A DNA stretch of 64,000 nt from Pseudonocardia sp. (GCF_025465255.1 NZ_JAODNI010000026.1:1-64000), one strand, 5' to 3'; shown: positions 55,487 to 64,000, numbered from the stretch's first letter. Translations and numbers: made by a program. Notes: generated by a model from the letters alone, not told the origin.

Positions 55487-57070
55487 CTAGGCGACGGTGA
55501 AGATCGTCGCCGGCCAGCCGCTGGCGCCGTCCGGAACGGGGTCCGCCCGCTGCTCGGTCTGGGTGTCGCCATCCGCGTCGGTGGCCCGCACCTGCACGGT
55601 GTGGCTCCCGGCGGCGAGGTCCAAGCGCGTCTTCCACATCCGCCAGGTGTCACCGCCGACCTCCGTGGCCAGCTCGGCCGGCCGCCAAGGGCCGCCGTCC
55701 GTCCTGACCTCGACCTTGCTGATCCCGCGCGGCTGGGACCACGCGATGCCCGCGACGTCGACGGGCCCTGCCGGCACCGAGGAGAAGCCCTTCGGCATGT
55801 CGATGCGGGCCTCGGTCTTGATCGGCGCCCGCTCCGCCCAGCCGCGCTGCAGCCAGTAGCTCTGCTTGTCCCGGCCGAAGGTCGTCACCTCCATGTCCAC
55901 GATCCACTTGGTCGCGGACACGTAGCCGTAGAGGCCGGGCACGATCATCCGCACCGGGAAACCGTGCTCGGGCGGCAGCGCCTCGCCGTTCATCCCGATC
56001 GCCAGCATCGCGCCGCGGCCCTGCTCGAGCACGACGTCGGTCGGCGTGCCGGCCGTCCAGCCGTCGGCGCTGGTGCAGAACACCTGGTCCGCGCCCTGCT
56101 GCACGCCCGCCTCGAGCAGGATGTCCCGCAGGTCGGCCCCGACGAAGTTCGCCGTGGAGATCAGGTCGCCGCCGACGGGGTTCGAGACGCAGGTCATCGT
56201 GACGGTGCGCTCGACGAGCGGGCGGCGCATCAGGTCGTCGAAGGTCAGGGTGATCTCGCGGTCGACCATGCCGTGGATGCGCAGCCGCCAGTCCGCCGCG
56301 CGCAGCTGGGGGATCCGCAGGGCCACGTCGATCCGGTAGAAGTCCGCGTTCGACGTCAGGAAGCGGGTCGTGCCGGGCACGGCGGAGGCGAAGTCCACGC
56401 CCGCCGGGATCGCCGGCGCGGGGGTGGTGGAGCCCGCGAGCATGCGGGTGACCGTCGCGCGGGACTCCTCCGCGCCGCGGCCGAGCAGCAGGCCCCCGCC
56501 GCCGGAGGCCAGAGCGCCGAGACCGACCGCGGCGGACGAGCCGATCAGCACCTTGCGCCGGGAGACCCCGGTGCCCGCCGTCCGCTCGTCCGCCGCGTCG
56601 AGTGCGAGGCGGTGCAGCCACCGGAACGAGACGACGCCGGCGAGCAGCGACGCGAGCGGCGCCACCAGGTCCAGTGGCGCGAACGACGGGGCGAACGCGA
56701 CGGCCGCGAAGCCGGCGACGCCCAGGACGGTGACCACGGCGACACCCGGGCGCCGGCTGCGGCGCGACGCGATGCCGGCCGCCGCGGCCACCAGCAGGAT
56801 CACCACGGCCATGCCGCCGAGCAGGATCGGCTTGTCCGCGGTCCCGAAGGTCGCCTTCGCGAACTCGGTGACCGGCTCCGGCGAGTAGCGGATGACCGTG
56901 TCGCCGACCGCGAGATAGGGCGAGGACGACGGGGAGACGACCCCCGCGACGAGGCTCCCCGCGCCGAGCGCGGCCCCGACGGCCAGTACGCCGATCAGCG
57001 CGGCGAGAGGCCACGGGATGACCCGGGACCGGGGCGTGGGTGCCGCCTCGGGGGCGACTGCTGTGCTCAC
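55487..57070 (-). CDS. Membrane-anchored sulfite-oxidase-fold molybdopterin oxidoreductase
   Basis: This is a 527-residue protein. The N-terminus has about four transmembrane helices (residues 20-160) and a twin-Arg-like SRRKVLIGSSAAVGLGAL near residue 170. The sulfite-oxidase-type Mo domain (about 235-400) has MTCVSNPVGGDLI, whose Cys should bind molybdenum, and GFPVRMIVPGLYGYVSATKWI. A C-terminal Mo-co dimerisation/Ig-like domain follows (VDVAGIAWSQPRGISKVEV). The catalytic domain is probably outside the membrane. The substrate is unknown. It lies upstream of the fasciclin gene on the same strand. Confidence 0.87.
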   Translation of the reverse strand: MSTAVAPEAAPTPRSRVIPWPLAALIGVLAVGAALGAGSLVAGVVSPSSSPYLAVGDTVIRYSPEPVTEFAKATFGTADKPILLGGMAVVILLVAAAAGIASRRSRRPGVAVVTVLGVAGFAAVAFAPSFAPLDLVAPLASLLAGVVSFRWLHRLALDAADERTAGTGVSRRKVLIGSSAAVGLGALASGGGGLLLGRGAEESRATVTRMLAGSTTPAPAIPAGVDFASAVPGTTRFLTSNADFYRIDVALRIPQLRAADWRLRIHGMVDREITLTFDDLMRRPLVERTVTMTCVSNPVGGDLISTANFVGADLRDILLEAGVQQGADQVFCTSADGWTAGTPTDVVLEQGRGAMLAIGMNGEALPPEHGFPVRMIVPGLYGYVSATKWIVDMEVTTFGRDKQSYWLQRGWAERAPIKTEARIDMPKGFSSVPAGPVDVAGIAWSQPRGISKVEVRTDGGPWRPAELATEVGGDTWRMWKTRLDLAAGSHTVQVRATDADGDTQTEQRADPVPDGASGWPATIFTVA

Positions 57071-57104
57071 GACCGTGCTTTCGGCGCCCGGGCCCCAGCG
57101 GTTC

Positions 57105-57172
57105 GGCGCCTCATCGCAGGCGCCTCATGTCAGGCACTTCATTTCGGGCCTCATCTCGGGCGCCTCACGTCA
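57105..57172. repeat. 14-bp tandem repeat, five imperfect copies
   Basis: Units begin at 57105, 57119, 57133, 57147 (12 bp) and 57159. The consensus is GGCGCCTCATGTCA with changes in the middle copies. The last copy runs over the stop codon of the glutaredoxin-like gene. The array sits between that gene and the molybdoenzyme gene. Confidence 0.72.
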
Positions 57173-57401
57173 GGGCCGAACGGAACCGCTTCTCCTCCAC
57201 CCGCCAGAACCCGTGCTCCCGGCCGTCGATCAGGATCACCGGGACCCGGTCCCCGTACTCGGCGCGCAGCTCGCCGTCGGCGTCCACGTCCGTGGCCTCC
57301 CACGGGACGCCCAGCTCACCGCAGATCCGGCTCACCTCGGCCTCGGCGGTCTCGCACAGATGGCAGCCGACCCGCGTCAGCACGGTCACCGAATGACTCA
57401 T
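57165..57401 (-). CDS. Glutaredoxin-like protein
   Basis: This is a 78-residue thioredoxin-fold protein with active site RVGCHLCETAEAEV near residue 13 and the cis-Pro segment DRVPVILIDGREHGFWRVEE. It belongs to the DUF836/glutaredoxin-2-like group. Homologues lie near rex/hemA in Streptomyces and mycobacteria. The start is ATG, 4 bp after the stop of the acyl-CoA ligase gene. Confidence 0.87.
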   Translation of the reverse strand: MSHSVTVLTRVGCHLCETAEAEVSRICGELGVPWEATDVDADGELRAEYGDRVPVILIDGREHGFWRVEEKRFRSALT

Positions 57402-57405
57402 CGTC

Positions 57406-58980
57406 CTAAACCTCCGCGAGGGTGCGGCGGGCGATCTTGCCCGTCGGGGTGCGCGGCAGCTCGTCGACGAACGCGACCGTCGTCGGCCGCTTGAAGCGGG
57501 CCAGCCGCAGCGCGCAGTGCTCGACCACCTGTTCCTCGGTGAGGTCCGAGCCGGGCGTGCGGACGATGACCGCCTTCACCGCCGCACCCGTCCGGTCGTC
57601 CGGGATGCCGATGACCGCGGCCTCGGCCACCTCCGCCAGCTCGGCGAGCACCTGCTCGACCTCGCGTGGGTAGACGTTGAAGCCGTTGACGATCACCAGG
57701 TCCGACGTGCGGTCGACGAGGTGCAGGTCCCCGTTCCCGTCCAGGTAGCCGACGTCCGCGGTGCGGAACCAGCCGTCGGCGTCCGGGCCGCCCTCGCCGT
57801 CGGGCCAGTAGCCGGAGAACAGGCTGGGCCCGCGCAGGGCGACGAGGCCGGTGTCGTCCGCGGGATCGGTGTAGACGTCCGCCACGTCCCCCTCCTCGCC
57901 CTCGTCCTCGTCGTTCCGGGAGTCCGTGAGGGGGCGCCCTTCGGCGTCGACGAGACGCAGCTCGACGCCCGGGAGCGGCCGTCCGACGGAGCCGGGGCGG
58001 GCCGCGCCGCCGACCTGGTTGCTCGTGACGACCGGCCCGGCCTCGCTGAGCCCGTAACCCTCGACGATGTCCAGCCCCGTGGCGTCGTGGAACGCGGCGA
58101 ACCACTTCGGCGGCAGCGGCGCCCCGCCCGAGGTGCAGATGCGGACGCCGGCGAACCCGGCCCGCAGCTGCTCCGCGGGCACGTCGAGCAGCGCGCGGTA
58201 CATCGACGGGACGCCGGCGATCGCGCTGACCCGCTGCCTGACCAGCAGATCCGGCATCGTGTCGGCGTCGAAGCGCTCGGTGAGCACGACCGTGGCACCG
58301 GCCCAGGAGACCTGCAGCAGCCCGGCGGCGAGGCCGAACACGTGGAACAGCGGCAGGGCCAGCAGGACCCGGTCCGTCGGGGTGACCGGGGAGGGGCGCA
58401 GCGAGGCGAGCTGCGCACGGTTCGCGAGCAGCGCCCGGTGGGAGAGACGGACACCTCGCGGACGGCCCGTGGTGCCGGACGTGTAGACAAGGAGCGCGAT
58501 GGCCTCCCCACCGTCCCCGCTCGCTTCCCGAGCACCGTCGGCGCTCCCCGCCCGCGGACCCGTGGCCGCCGCCCCTTCACCCGAGGGAGGCGGCGGGAGC
58601 ACCTGCGCGCCCACGCCGGCGGCCGCCACGGCGCTCTCCCCCGCTCCGGCGACCACCACCCGGGGGGTGGCGTCACCCAGGATGATCTCCAGCTCGCGCG
58701 CCACCGCGCCCGGTCCGATCGGGACCACGACGGCACCGGCCCGCAGCGCACCGAACACGGCGACGCCGAAGGCCTCGCCGTTGGGCAGCAGGACGGCCAC
58801 CCGGTCGCCCGGGGTGACCCCCGCGGCCCGCAGCCGCTCCGCCTCGATGCCGGCCGCCGCGTGCAGGTCCGCCCAGGTCAGCGTGGTGCCGCGGGTGACG
58901 TCGACCAGTGCGGGATGCTCCGGCCCGTTCGCCGCGGCCCGCTCGACCAGCGCGTACACGTGCGTGAGGCCCTGCGGCAC
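57406..58980 (-). CDS. Acyl-CoA synthetase (ANL superfamily)
   Basis: This is a 524-residue AMP-forming ligase. The P-loop is LVYTSGTTGRPRGVRL, A5 is VEGYGLSEAGPVVTSN, A7-A8 is GWFRTADVGYLDGNGDLHLVDRTSD in parts plus VNGFNVYPREVE, and the catalytic Lys is in PRTPTGKIARRTL. A long acidic loop (RNDEDEGEEGDVAD) interrupts the region before A7. It resembles medium/long-chain fatty acyl ligases; the chain length is not predictable. GTG at 58980 has a GGAG/AAGG ribosome site. Confidence 0.86.
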   Translation of the reverse strand: MPQGLTHVYALVERAAANGPEHPALVDVTRGTTLTWADLHAAAGIEAERLRAAGVTPGDRVAVLLPNGEAFGVAVFGALRAGAVVVPIGPGAVARELEIILGDATPRVVVAGAGESAVAAAGVGAQVLPPPPSGEGAAATGPRAGSADGAREASGDGGEAIALLVYTSGTTGRPRGVRLSHRALLANRAQLASLRPSPVTPTDRVLLALPLFHVFGLAAGLLQVSWAGATVVLTERFDADTMPDLLVRQRVSAIAGVPSMYRALLDVPAEQLRAGFAGVRICTSGGAPLPPKWFAAFHDATGLDIVEGYGLSEAGPVVTSNQVGGAARPGSVGRPLPGVELRLVDAEGRPLTDSRNDEDEGEEGDVADVYTDPADDTGLVALRGPSLFSGYWPDGEGGPDADGWFRTADVGYLDGNGDLHLVDRTSDLVIVNGFNVYPREVEQVLAELAEVAEAAVIGIPDDRTGAAVKAVIVRTPGSDLTEEQVVEHCALRLARFKRPTTVAFVDELPRTPTGKIARRTLAEV

Positions 58981-59459
58981 GCGACCTTCTCCGTCTCGTG
59001 GGCCTTCTCCTGGCACGGCACTCGCTCCTCGGGATACGACACGGCAGGCGCGGCCGCCGGTGACGGCCGATCCGACGAGTGTCGCAGAGACTCCGCGTGC
59101 GACGAGCGGGCGCAGGTGCGGACCGCCCGTACGGGTCGACCCCCGAGCGGTCGGGCAGCCACGCCGACAGCACGTCCCGGGACGACGGACGGCTCGACAC
59201 GCCGTCACGGACGGACACGCTGCGCCACCACGACGTTCACCGCGCGTAGTCTCCCGCTCACCGGATCCTCCCGGCGGCGAGCGGCGCGGCGCGTCGGGGG
59301 GCTCCGTCCCGGACCTATGCTCCGCCGCTACGACCGGATCAACGCACGACCGTCCGGATCGGCACGAGACCTCACCCAAGGGAGTGGCATGCAGCCTGTT
59401 GCCAGCGCTCGGCGGGCTCACCCGCGGGGCCCTGTCCGACTCCGGGCACGCAGGGCTTC
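58981..59459. other. Intergenic region between divergent acyl-CoA synthetase and bldN
   Basis: No convincing frame, repeat or RNA gene was found in this 479-bp gap. It must hold the promoters of the two divergent genes. Possible BldN leader sequence lies in its right half. Confidence 0.5.
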
Positions 59460-60347
59460 ATGACCCGCCCGATGCGCCCCCGGCTCCGCGCCGACGCCGG
59501 CTGGCACGCCGACGCCGCGGTGCGGCCGACTCCCCCCACGAGGACGCCTGTGGCACCACTGACCCAAGCTCCCCCGACCCAGCCCTCCCCGCCCGGGCAG
59601 CGACCGACGACACCCCATCGGCCGGCCGCACAGACGCCCCCGGCCCAGTCGCCCGTGCACGGTGAGCGCTACGACGCCGTCCCGCAGGCGGACGCACCGC
59701 TCGCCCCCGGGGCCGGTCCGGCGGACCGCTCCGCCCCGGTGCCGCAGCAGCGCCCCGTGACGCCCTCCGCCGAGGAGCACCCGGTGGAGCCGTCGCCCGA
59801 GGAGGGCGGCACCTGGACGCTGGTCAAGCGCTGCCAGGCCGGCGACCTCGCCGCGTTCAGCGAGCTGTACGAGAAGTACCACGAGGTCGTCTACCGCTAC
59901 GTGCTCTTCCGCATGGGGGACCGCACGCTCGCCGAGGACCTCACCCAGGAGACGTTCGTCCGGGCCCTGCGCCGGATCGGCTCGGTCAGCTACCAGGGCC
60001 GCGACATCGGTGCGTGGTTCGTCACCATCGCCCGAAACCTGATCTTCGACCACGTGAAGTCCAGCCGCTACCGGCTGGAGTCCACGACGTCGGAGATCGT
60101 GGACTACTCCCCCACCACGCACGGCCCCGAGCAGCAGGTGCTGGAGAACGCCACCAACGACGAGCTCCGCATCGCGATCGCGAAGCTGAACCCCGACCAG
60201 CAGGAATGCATCCAGATGCGGTTCCTACAAGGCCTGTCCGTGGCCGAGACGGCCGAGCGGATGCAGCGCAACGAGGGTGCGGTCAAGGCCCTGCAGCACC
60301 GCGCCGTCCGCCGGCTCGCCACCCTGCTCCCCGATGGTGTGCGATGA
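59460..60347 (+). CDS. bldN: ECF RNA polymerase sigma factor, BldN-like
   Basis: This is a 295-residue sigma factor. Region 2 is AFSELYEKYHEVVYRYVLFR with DLTQETFVRALRRIGSV; YQGRDIGAWFVTIARNLIFD and HVKSSRYRLE follow; region 4 is LNPDQQECIQMRFLQGLSVA with NEGAVKALQHRAVRRLA. These match Streptomyces BldN closely. The first ~118 residues are Pro/Ala/Thr-rich and precede sigma region 2, like the pro-sequence of BldN that is removed by proteolysis. The true start could be later in this extension; the ribosome site at 59460 is weak. The rsbN-like gene follows, as in Streptomyces. Confidence 0.87.
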   Translation: MTRPMRPRLRADAGWHADAAVRPTPPTRTPVAPLTQAPPTQPSPPGQRPTTPHRPAAQTPPAQSPVHGERYDAVPQADAPLAPGAGPADRSAPVPQQRPVTPSAEEHPVEPSPEEGGTWTLVKRCQAGDLAAFSELYEKYHEVVYRYVLFRMGDRTLAEDLTQETFVRALRRIGSVSYQGRDIGAWFVTIARNLIFDHVKSSRYRLESTTSEIVDYSPTTHGPEQQVLENATNDELRIAIAKLNPDQQECIQMRFLQGLSVAETAERMQRNEGAVKALQHRAVRRLATLLPDGVR

Positions 60348-60525
60348 GTGCGCGCTATATCGGCCATTGTGGCCGTGTCGTTACGGGTGCGACGAACGAA
60401 CAACTCGAAGCGGTGAACGGTCCCTACGCCGTAACCGACGACCGCCTGGCTCGTTGTGTGGGTGAACGTCGAAGCAGTGCGGGGTCCCGACCGGGCTCGG
60501 CGCTGACGAACAGTGCAGGGATGCA

Positions 60526-61974
60526 GTGAGGACGGCCAACATGCCCGCGGGACGGGGCGACGACGAGGAACGGTACGAGGCGTACGGGACACCTCCCGGC
60601 GCCGACGCCGCGGAGGAGCTCGCACACGAGCTCGCGCTGGCGGCTGCGCTCGACCGCAGCCGCTCCTCCCTGTCGCCGGACCGGCAAGCCTCGGTCCGGA
60701 TGAAGCAGCGGTTGTTCGCGGCGCTCGCCGAGGAGGGCTTCGGCCCCGGCGGCGGCGTCGACACGATGGCTCCGCCGGCGGCACCGCCGCCCGGACCGAC
60801 CGAGACGACCGTGGAGATGGCCTCCGTGGCCGGTCCGCGGCCGGACGGCGGGACAGGCGGCACGGACGCCCCGACGACCGTGGCAGGCGTGTCGGTCGGC
60901 GCGGGTGGTACCCGCACCCTCACGAGCGCCGGCGCCGGTACGGACGTGCCGCGGGGGCGCAAGCCCCGCCACGTCCTCCCGTCGGACCACCCGGACCAGC
61001 CGAACCGCCCCGGCGGTGCCCGCGGCTCGCGCCGGCCCGGCGGCCGCCCGAGCCTGCGCAAGCGGGTCGCGCTGGTCAGCGGGGCCGCCCTGCTGGCGCT
61101 CGTCGCCATCGCAGGCGGTGGCGCACTGGTCGCCCGCAACGCCCTGCCCGGAGATGCGCTGTACGCCATGAAGCGCGCCTCGGAGTCCACCGGCACCGTC
61201 TTCACCTTCAGTGACGACGCGCTCGGCCACCGCCACCTCGACCTCGCCGCGACCCGGCTGGGCGAGATCAACCGGATGGTCGCCGACGGTTCCCCGGACG
61301 CGGCGCTCGTCGGCGCGGCGCTCGGGCAGTTCCGCGACTCCGCCACCGCCGGGTCCGTGACCCTGCTCGGCGACGGCGCACCGACCAGCACCGAGCTGGG
61401 GGACCTGCGCACCTGGACGACCGAGCAGGCGGCCGTGATGCGGGGGATGTCCCCGTCGCTGCCCGCCGCGAACCGTTCGGACATCGAGCAGTCCTACGCG
61501 CTGCTCAACGCGATGAACCAGCGCGCCGAGGCGCTGCGGGCCCGCACGGGCTGCAGCGAGGTCGTCGCGGGCGCCGACGAGCTGGGGGCGGTCCCGGCCT
61601 CCGCGTCCTGTGTCCCGACGTCGGCGACCGTCGCCGACCAGAGCGGCGAGTCGGAGCAGCAGCCCCGGCCGACGACGACCCAGTCGTCGCAGGCCGGGAC
61701 GACGACCACCCAGGACGGGACCGGCACCACGGCCCCCGAGGGCACGACGACCACGCCGCCCACGGGCACCACGACCGAGGAGCAGGGCGATCTGCTCGAC
61801 GTCCTGCCCGGCGACGGCCGGCTCGGCGTCGACGGGGCGGCCGGGAGTGCCGAGACAGCCGCGCCGGACGCCGCCGAGGGCTCCGCGGACCCGACGACCA
61901 GCGGCACGGCCACGCCGCCGCTGCTGCCGCCGATCACCCTGCCCCCGCTGCTGCCCGGCCTGCTGGGCGGTTGA
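60526..61974 (+). CDS. rsbN: DUF5667 membrane anti-sigma factor, RsbN-like
   Basis: This is a 482-residue single-pass membrane protein. The N-terminal cytoplasmic part (residues 1-180) includes LAHELALAAALDRSRSSLSP and RMKQRLFAALAEEGF, the presumed sigma-binding region. One helix (ALVSGAALLALVAIAGGGAL) lies near 180-200, then the DUF5667 block PGDALYAMKRASESTGTVF. The extracytoplasmic C-terminus is Thr/Pro/Gly-rich. GTG at 60526 has AGGG upstream; ATG at 60541 is an alternative. It lies 178 bp after bldN and should hold BldN inactive (by analogy). Confidence 0.83.
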   Translation: MRTANMPAGRGDDEERYEAYGTPPGADAAEELAHELALAAALDRSRSSLSPDRQASVRMKQRLFAALAEEGFGPGGGVDTMAPPAAPPPGPTETTVEMASVAGPRPDGGTGGTDAPTTVAGVSVGAGGTRTLTSAGAGTDVPRGRKPRHVLPSDHPDQPNRPGGARGSRRPGGRPSLRKRVALVSGAALLALVAIAGGGALVARNALPGDALYAMKRASESTGTVFTFSDDALGHRHLDLAATRLGEINRMVADGSPDAALVGAALGQFRDSATAGSVTLLGDGAPTSTELGDLRTWTTEQAAVMRGMSPSLPAANRSDIEQSYALLNAMNQRAEALRARTGCSEVVAGADELGAVPASASCVPTSATVADQSGESEQQPRPTTTQSSQAGTTTTQDGTGTTAPEGTTTTPPTGTTTEEQGDLLDVLPGDGRLGVDGAAGSAETAAPDAAEGSADPTTSGTATPPLLPPITLPPLLPGLLGG

Positions 61975-62011
61975 TCCACTCGCACCACGGTGCACCTCTG
62001 CACGGCCCGGA

Positions 62012-62036
62012 CGGCACTCTCCTCGTGAGGGTGCCG
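62012..62036. terminator. Hairpin after rsbN
   Basis: CGGCACTCTC (62012-62021) and GAGGGTGCCG (62027-62036) pair over ten positions with one mismatch, followed by TTCG-rich sequence. It lies 38 bp after the rsbN stop. Confidence 0.6.
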
Positions 62037-62109
62037 TTCGTCCGTTCGGGAGGCCCTCGACAAGTAGTCTGTCGGGTGTTCGTCGTCCGTCGTTCCGGAA
62101 GGCTCCCAG

Positions 62110-63123
62110 GTGGTTGGACAAGGTGACCCGCGCCCAGGCGACGGGGACACGGGGCTCGACGGGAAGGGACCCGGCCTGACCGGGGACGGGACGCCGCTCG
62201 GGATGGGCGGCCGGGCCGAGGTGGCCGGCGTGGCCGAGTCCGGTGACGTCATGGACAAGGTCACCGCGCTGGACCCCGCGGTCCGCGCCGGGGAGGCCGC
62301 CGCCGCCGCGGCCGTCGCCGCGGGCGAGACCCCGGTGGCGTCGGACGCCCCGCCGACGGACCTCACGGCCGCCGCGTTCTTCGACGTGGACAACACGATG
62401 ATGGTCGGCGCGTCGATCTTCCACTTCGCCCGCGGTCTGGCCGCGCGCAAGTTCTTCACCACCTCGGACATGGCCGGATTCGCCTGGCAGCAGATCAAGT
62501 TCCGGATCGGCGGCCGGGAGGACAAGACCGGGATCGCCGGGCACCGGGACACCGCGCTGTCGTTCGTCGCGGGCCGGCCGGTCGAGGAGGTCGTCACCCT
62601 CGGCGAGGAGATCTACGACGAGCTGATGGCGGACCGGATCTGGACCGGCACCCGCGCGCTCGCCCAGATGCATCTCGACGCCGGGCAGCGGGTCTGGCTG
62701 GTCACGGCCACCCCGGTGGAGCTCGCCCTGATCATCGCGCGCCGCCTCGGGCTCACCGGGGCCCTGGGCACCGTCGCGGAGAGCGTCGACGGACACTACA
62801 CGGGCCGGCTCGTCGGGGAGATCCTGCACGGCCCGGCCAAGGCGCACGCCGTGCGCGCGCTGGCCGCCACCGAGGGGCTGGACCTACGGCGCTGCGCCGC
62901 CTACTCGGACTCGGTGAACGACGTGCCGATGCTCTCGGCCGTCGGTACCGCGGTCGCGGTCAACCCGGACTCGGAGCTGCGGGACGTCGCGAAGTCCCAC
63001 GGGTGGCAGATCCGGGACTTCCGGACGGGCCGCAGGGCCGCCCGGATCGGCGTCCCGTCCGTACTGGGCGCCGGGGCCGTCGCGGGCGCCGTGGCGGCGG
63101 GCGTCGCGTACAAGCGCCGCTGA
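62110..63123 (+). CDS. HAD-IB family hydrolase (SerB-like)
   Basis: This is a 337-residue phosphatase-fold protein. HAD motif I is [13 protein letters not shown] (about residue 90), motif II the Thr of [10 protein letters not shown], motif [12 protein letters not shown], and motif [17 protein letters not shown]. The first 80 residues are Gly/Ala-rich and variable; the C-terminus has a short hydrophobic, Gly/Ala-rich tail ending KRR. Similar proteins accompany plsC-type acyltransferases and may act on lysophosphatidate-type substrates; SerB activity is unproven. GTG at 62110 with GGAAGG upstream. Confidence 0.87.
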   Translation: MVGQGDPRPGDGDTGLDGKGPGLTGDGTPLGMGGRAEVAGVAESGDVMDKVTALDPAVRAGEAAAAAAVAAGETPVASDAPPTDLTAAAFFDVDNTMMVGASIFHFARGLAARKFFTTSDMAGFAWQQIKFRIGGREDKTGIAGHRDTALSFVAGRPVEEVVTLGEEIYDELMADRIWTGTRALAQMHLDAGQRVWLVTATPVELALIIARRLGLTGALGTVAESVDGHYTGRLVGEILHGPAKAHAVRALAATEGLDLRRCAAYSDSVNDVPMLSAVGTAVAVNPDSELRDVAKSHGWQIRDFRTGRRAARIGVPSVLGAGAVAGAVAAGVAYKRR

Positions 63124-63129
63124 CGCGGC

Positions 63130-63174
63130 CCGTGCGCGGATAACGTTGTTCCAGCGACGTTTTTCCGCGCACGG
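63130..63174. terminator. Bidirectional hairpin between HAD-IB and acyltransferase genes
   Basis: CCGTGCGCGGA (63130-63140) pairs with TCCGCGCACGG (63164-63174). Inside it, AACGT and ACGTT form a second short stem. T-runs at 63160-63164 and the convergent gene layout support a terminator. Confidence 0.75.
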
Positions 63175-63182
63175 ACCCCCGG

Positions 63183-64000
63183 TCAGCCGAGGAAGACGTT
63201 CCTGCGCTGGCTCAGCAGCCGGTAGAGGGTGTGCTGGATGGTCTCGCGCACCTGGTCCGTCAGGTTGAACACCAGCATCGGGTCGTCGGCGTCCGCGGGG
63301 TCGTGCTGGTCCGTGCGGATCGGCTCGCCGAACTCGATGTACCACTTCGACGGCAACGGGATCGCCCCGAGCGGGCCGAGCAGCGGGAACAGCGGCGTGA
63401 CCGGGAAGTACGGCGCCCCGATCAGCCGGGCCAGCGGCGCGATGTCCCCGATCTTCGGGTAGGTCTCCTCCGCCCCGACGATCGAGCACGGGATGATCGG
63501 CACACCGGTCCGCAGCGCCGCCGACACGAAGCCACCCCGGCCGAAGCGCTGCAGCTTGTAGCGGTCCCGGAACGGCTTCCCGATGCCCTTGAAGCCCTCC
63601 GGGTAGACGCCGACGAGCTCGCCGGAGTCCATCAGCCGCTCGGCGTCCGGCATGCAGGCGAGCGTGGCGCCGTTCTTGCGGGCCAGCTCCCCCACGATCG
63701 GGAGCTTGAACATCAGGTCGGCGCCGAGGAGACGCAGCTGGCGGTGCCGGGGATGGTCGTCGTGCAGGGCGACGGTGGTCATCAACGCGTCCAGCGGCAG
63801 GGTGCCCGAGTGGTTGGCGACGATCAGCGCGCCGCCGGCGTCCGGGACGTTGTGCATGCCGATCGTCTCGACCCGGAACCACTTGCGGTACAGCGGGCGG
63901 ACCGCCGGTAGCAGCACCGAGTCCGCGAGGTCGCGGTCGTAGCCGAACTCGTCGACCGTGTAGTCGCCGGACAGGCGGCGCCGGGCGAAGGTCAGGAGCT
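63183..64000 (-). CDS. PlsC-type lysophospholipid acyltransferase (partial, 5' end outside window)
   Basis: At least 271 codons of a glycerophospholipid acyltransferase are present. The catalytic motif reads IVANHSGTLPLDALM and the phosphate-binding motif VGVYPEGFKGIGKP. PIIPCSIVGAEETYP is a further family block. An ATG/GTG-like start at 63917 is internal. The frame continues to the right edge as DEFGYDRDLADSVLLPAV, so the gene begins beyond 64000. It acts on lysophosphatidic acid-type lipids at the membrane. It is convergent with the HAD-IB gene. Confidence 0.88.
   Translation of the reverse strand, partial: LLTFARRRLSGDYTVDEFGYDRDLADSVLLPAVRPLYRKWFRVETIGMHNVPDAGGALIVANHSGTLPLDALMTTVALHDDHPRHRQLRLLGADLMFKLPIVGELARKNGATLACMPDAERLMDSGELVGVYPEGFKGIGKPFRDRYKLQRFGRGGFVSAALRTGVPIIPCSIVGAEETYPKIGDIAPLARLIGAPYFPVTPLFPLLGPLGAIPLPSKWYIEFGEPIRTDQHDPADADDPMLVFNLTDQVRETIQHTLYRLLSQRRNVFLG

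Noticed and set aside
54638..57070. A SigK/RskA-type regulon linking the fasciclin lipoprotein to an anti-sigma system as in MPT70/MPT83
   Set aside because: No SigK-like sigma or RskA-like anti-sigma gene lies beside it. The ECF gene in the window is BldN-like and distant.
60361..60375. CGGCCA-TTG-TGGCCG hairpin just after bldN as a terminator
   Set aside because: The stem is only 6 bp, too short to claim termination, and rsbN probably needs read-through.

Overview
The window is chromosomal DNA from a very high-GC Gram-positive actinomycete, most likely Pseudonocardia or a close relative of the Pseudonocardiaceae. The evidence is the strong G/C bias at third codon positions, the many GTG starts, tightly overlapping operons (ATGA and GTGA junctions), the developmental regulators BldC and BldN/RsbN, a menaquinone pathway, and PimC/MgtA-type mannosyltransferases. 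No tRNA, rRNA, CRISPR array, integrase or complete insertion sequence was seen. Both edges cut a gene: nuoI on the left and a PlsC-type acyltransferase on the right. From memory, the backbone gene order resembles the Mycobacterium tuberculosis Rv0502-Rv0561c region and the Streptomyces rex-hemACD / bldN-rsbN region, with some lineage-specific insertions.

Layout. 1-9441: the minus-strand nuoA-I part of the complex I operon. 9531-9774: a decayed geranylgeranyl-reductase remnant behind two tandem Rex-type operators. 9830-18623: menaquinone genes menG, menF and menD, interleaved with two GT4 mannosyltransferases (PimC-like and MgtA-like), an inositol-monophosphatase-like enzyme and membrane proteins. 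18763-24597: an ABC-F ATPase, an MFS transporter, an IscA/HesB-like protein without cysteines, an aldo/keto reductase, a patatin-like lipase and a DUF998 membrane protein. 24745-31192: a catabolic locus with a FadR/GntR regulator, a metallo-beta-lactamase-fold lactonase, a hydroxyacid-oxoacid transhydrogenase-like iron alcohol dehydrogenase, an FmdB protein, and a D-2-hydroxyglutarate-dehydrogenase-like FAD/Fe-S protein. 31368-36869: an ANTAR protein, menB, menE, a secreted protein, menA and a small membrane protein. 37100-39716: bldC, a small membrane protein and an EspI-like ParA ATPase.

39809-45882 is a cytochrome c maturation and heme operon (hemL, phosphoglycerate-mutase-like, resA, ccdA, resB, ccsB). 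45942-48480 holds two proline/glycine-rich membrane proteins and hemB. 48569-54430 holds a vWA-like protein and the rex-hemA-hemC-hemD(cobA) operon with its own Rex-type operator. 54638-58980 holds a fasciclin-domain lipoprotein, a membrane-anchored sulfite-oxidase-fold molybdoenzyme, a glutaredoxin-like protein and an acyl-CoA ligase. 59460-64000 holds bldN, rsbN, a HAD-IB hydrolase and plsC.

The unifying theme is respiration: NADH dehydrogenase, menaquinone, heme and cytochrome c assembly lie together. The NADH-sensing repressor Rex is encoded here, and it has a candidate site at its own promoter and a tandem pair that could serve the nuo operon. The most distinctive accessory feature is the lactonase / transhydrogenase / hydroxyglutarate-dehydrogenase locus. 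Its two promoter regions carry near-identical 12-bp palindromes. It may form an NAD-independent route from gamma-lactones or 4-hydroxyacids to semialdehydes that uses 2-oxoglutarate as hydride acceptor.
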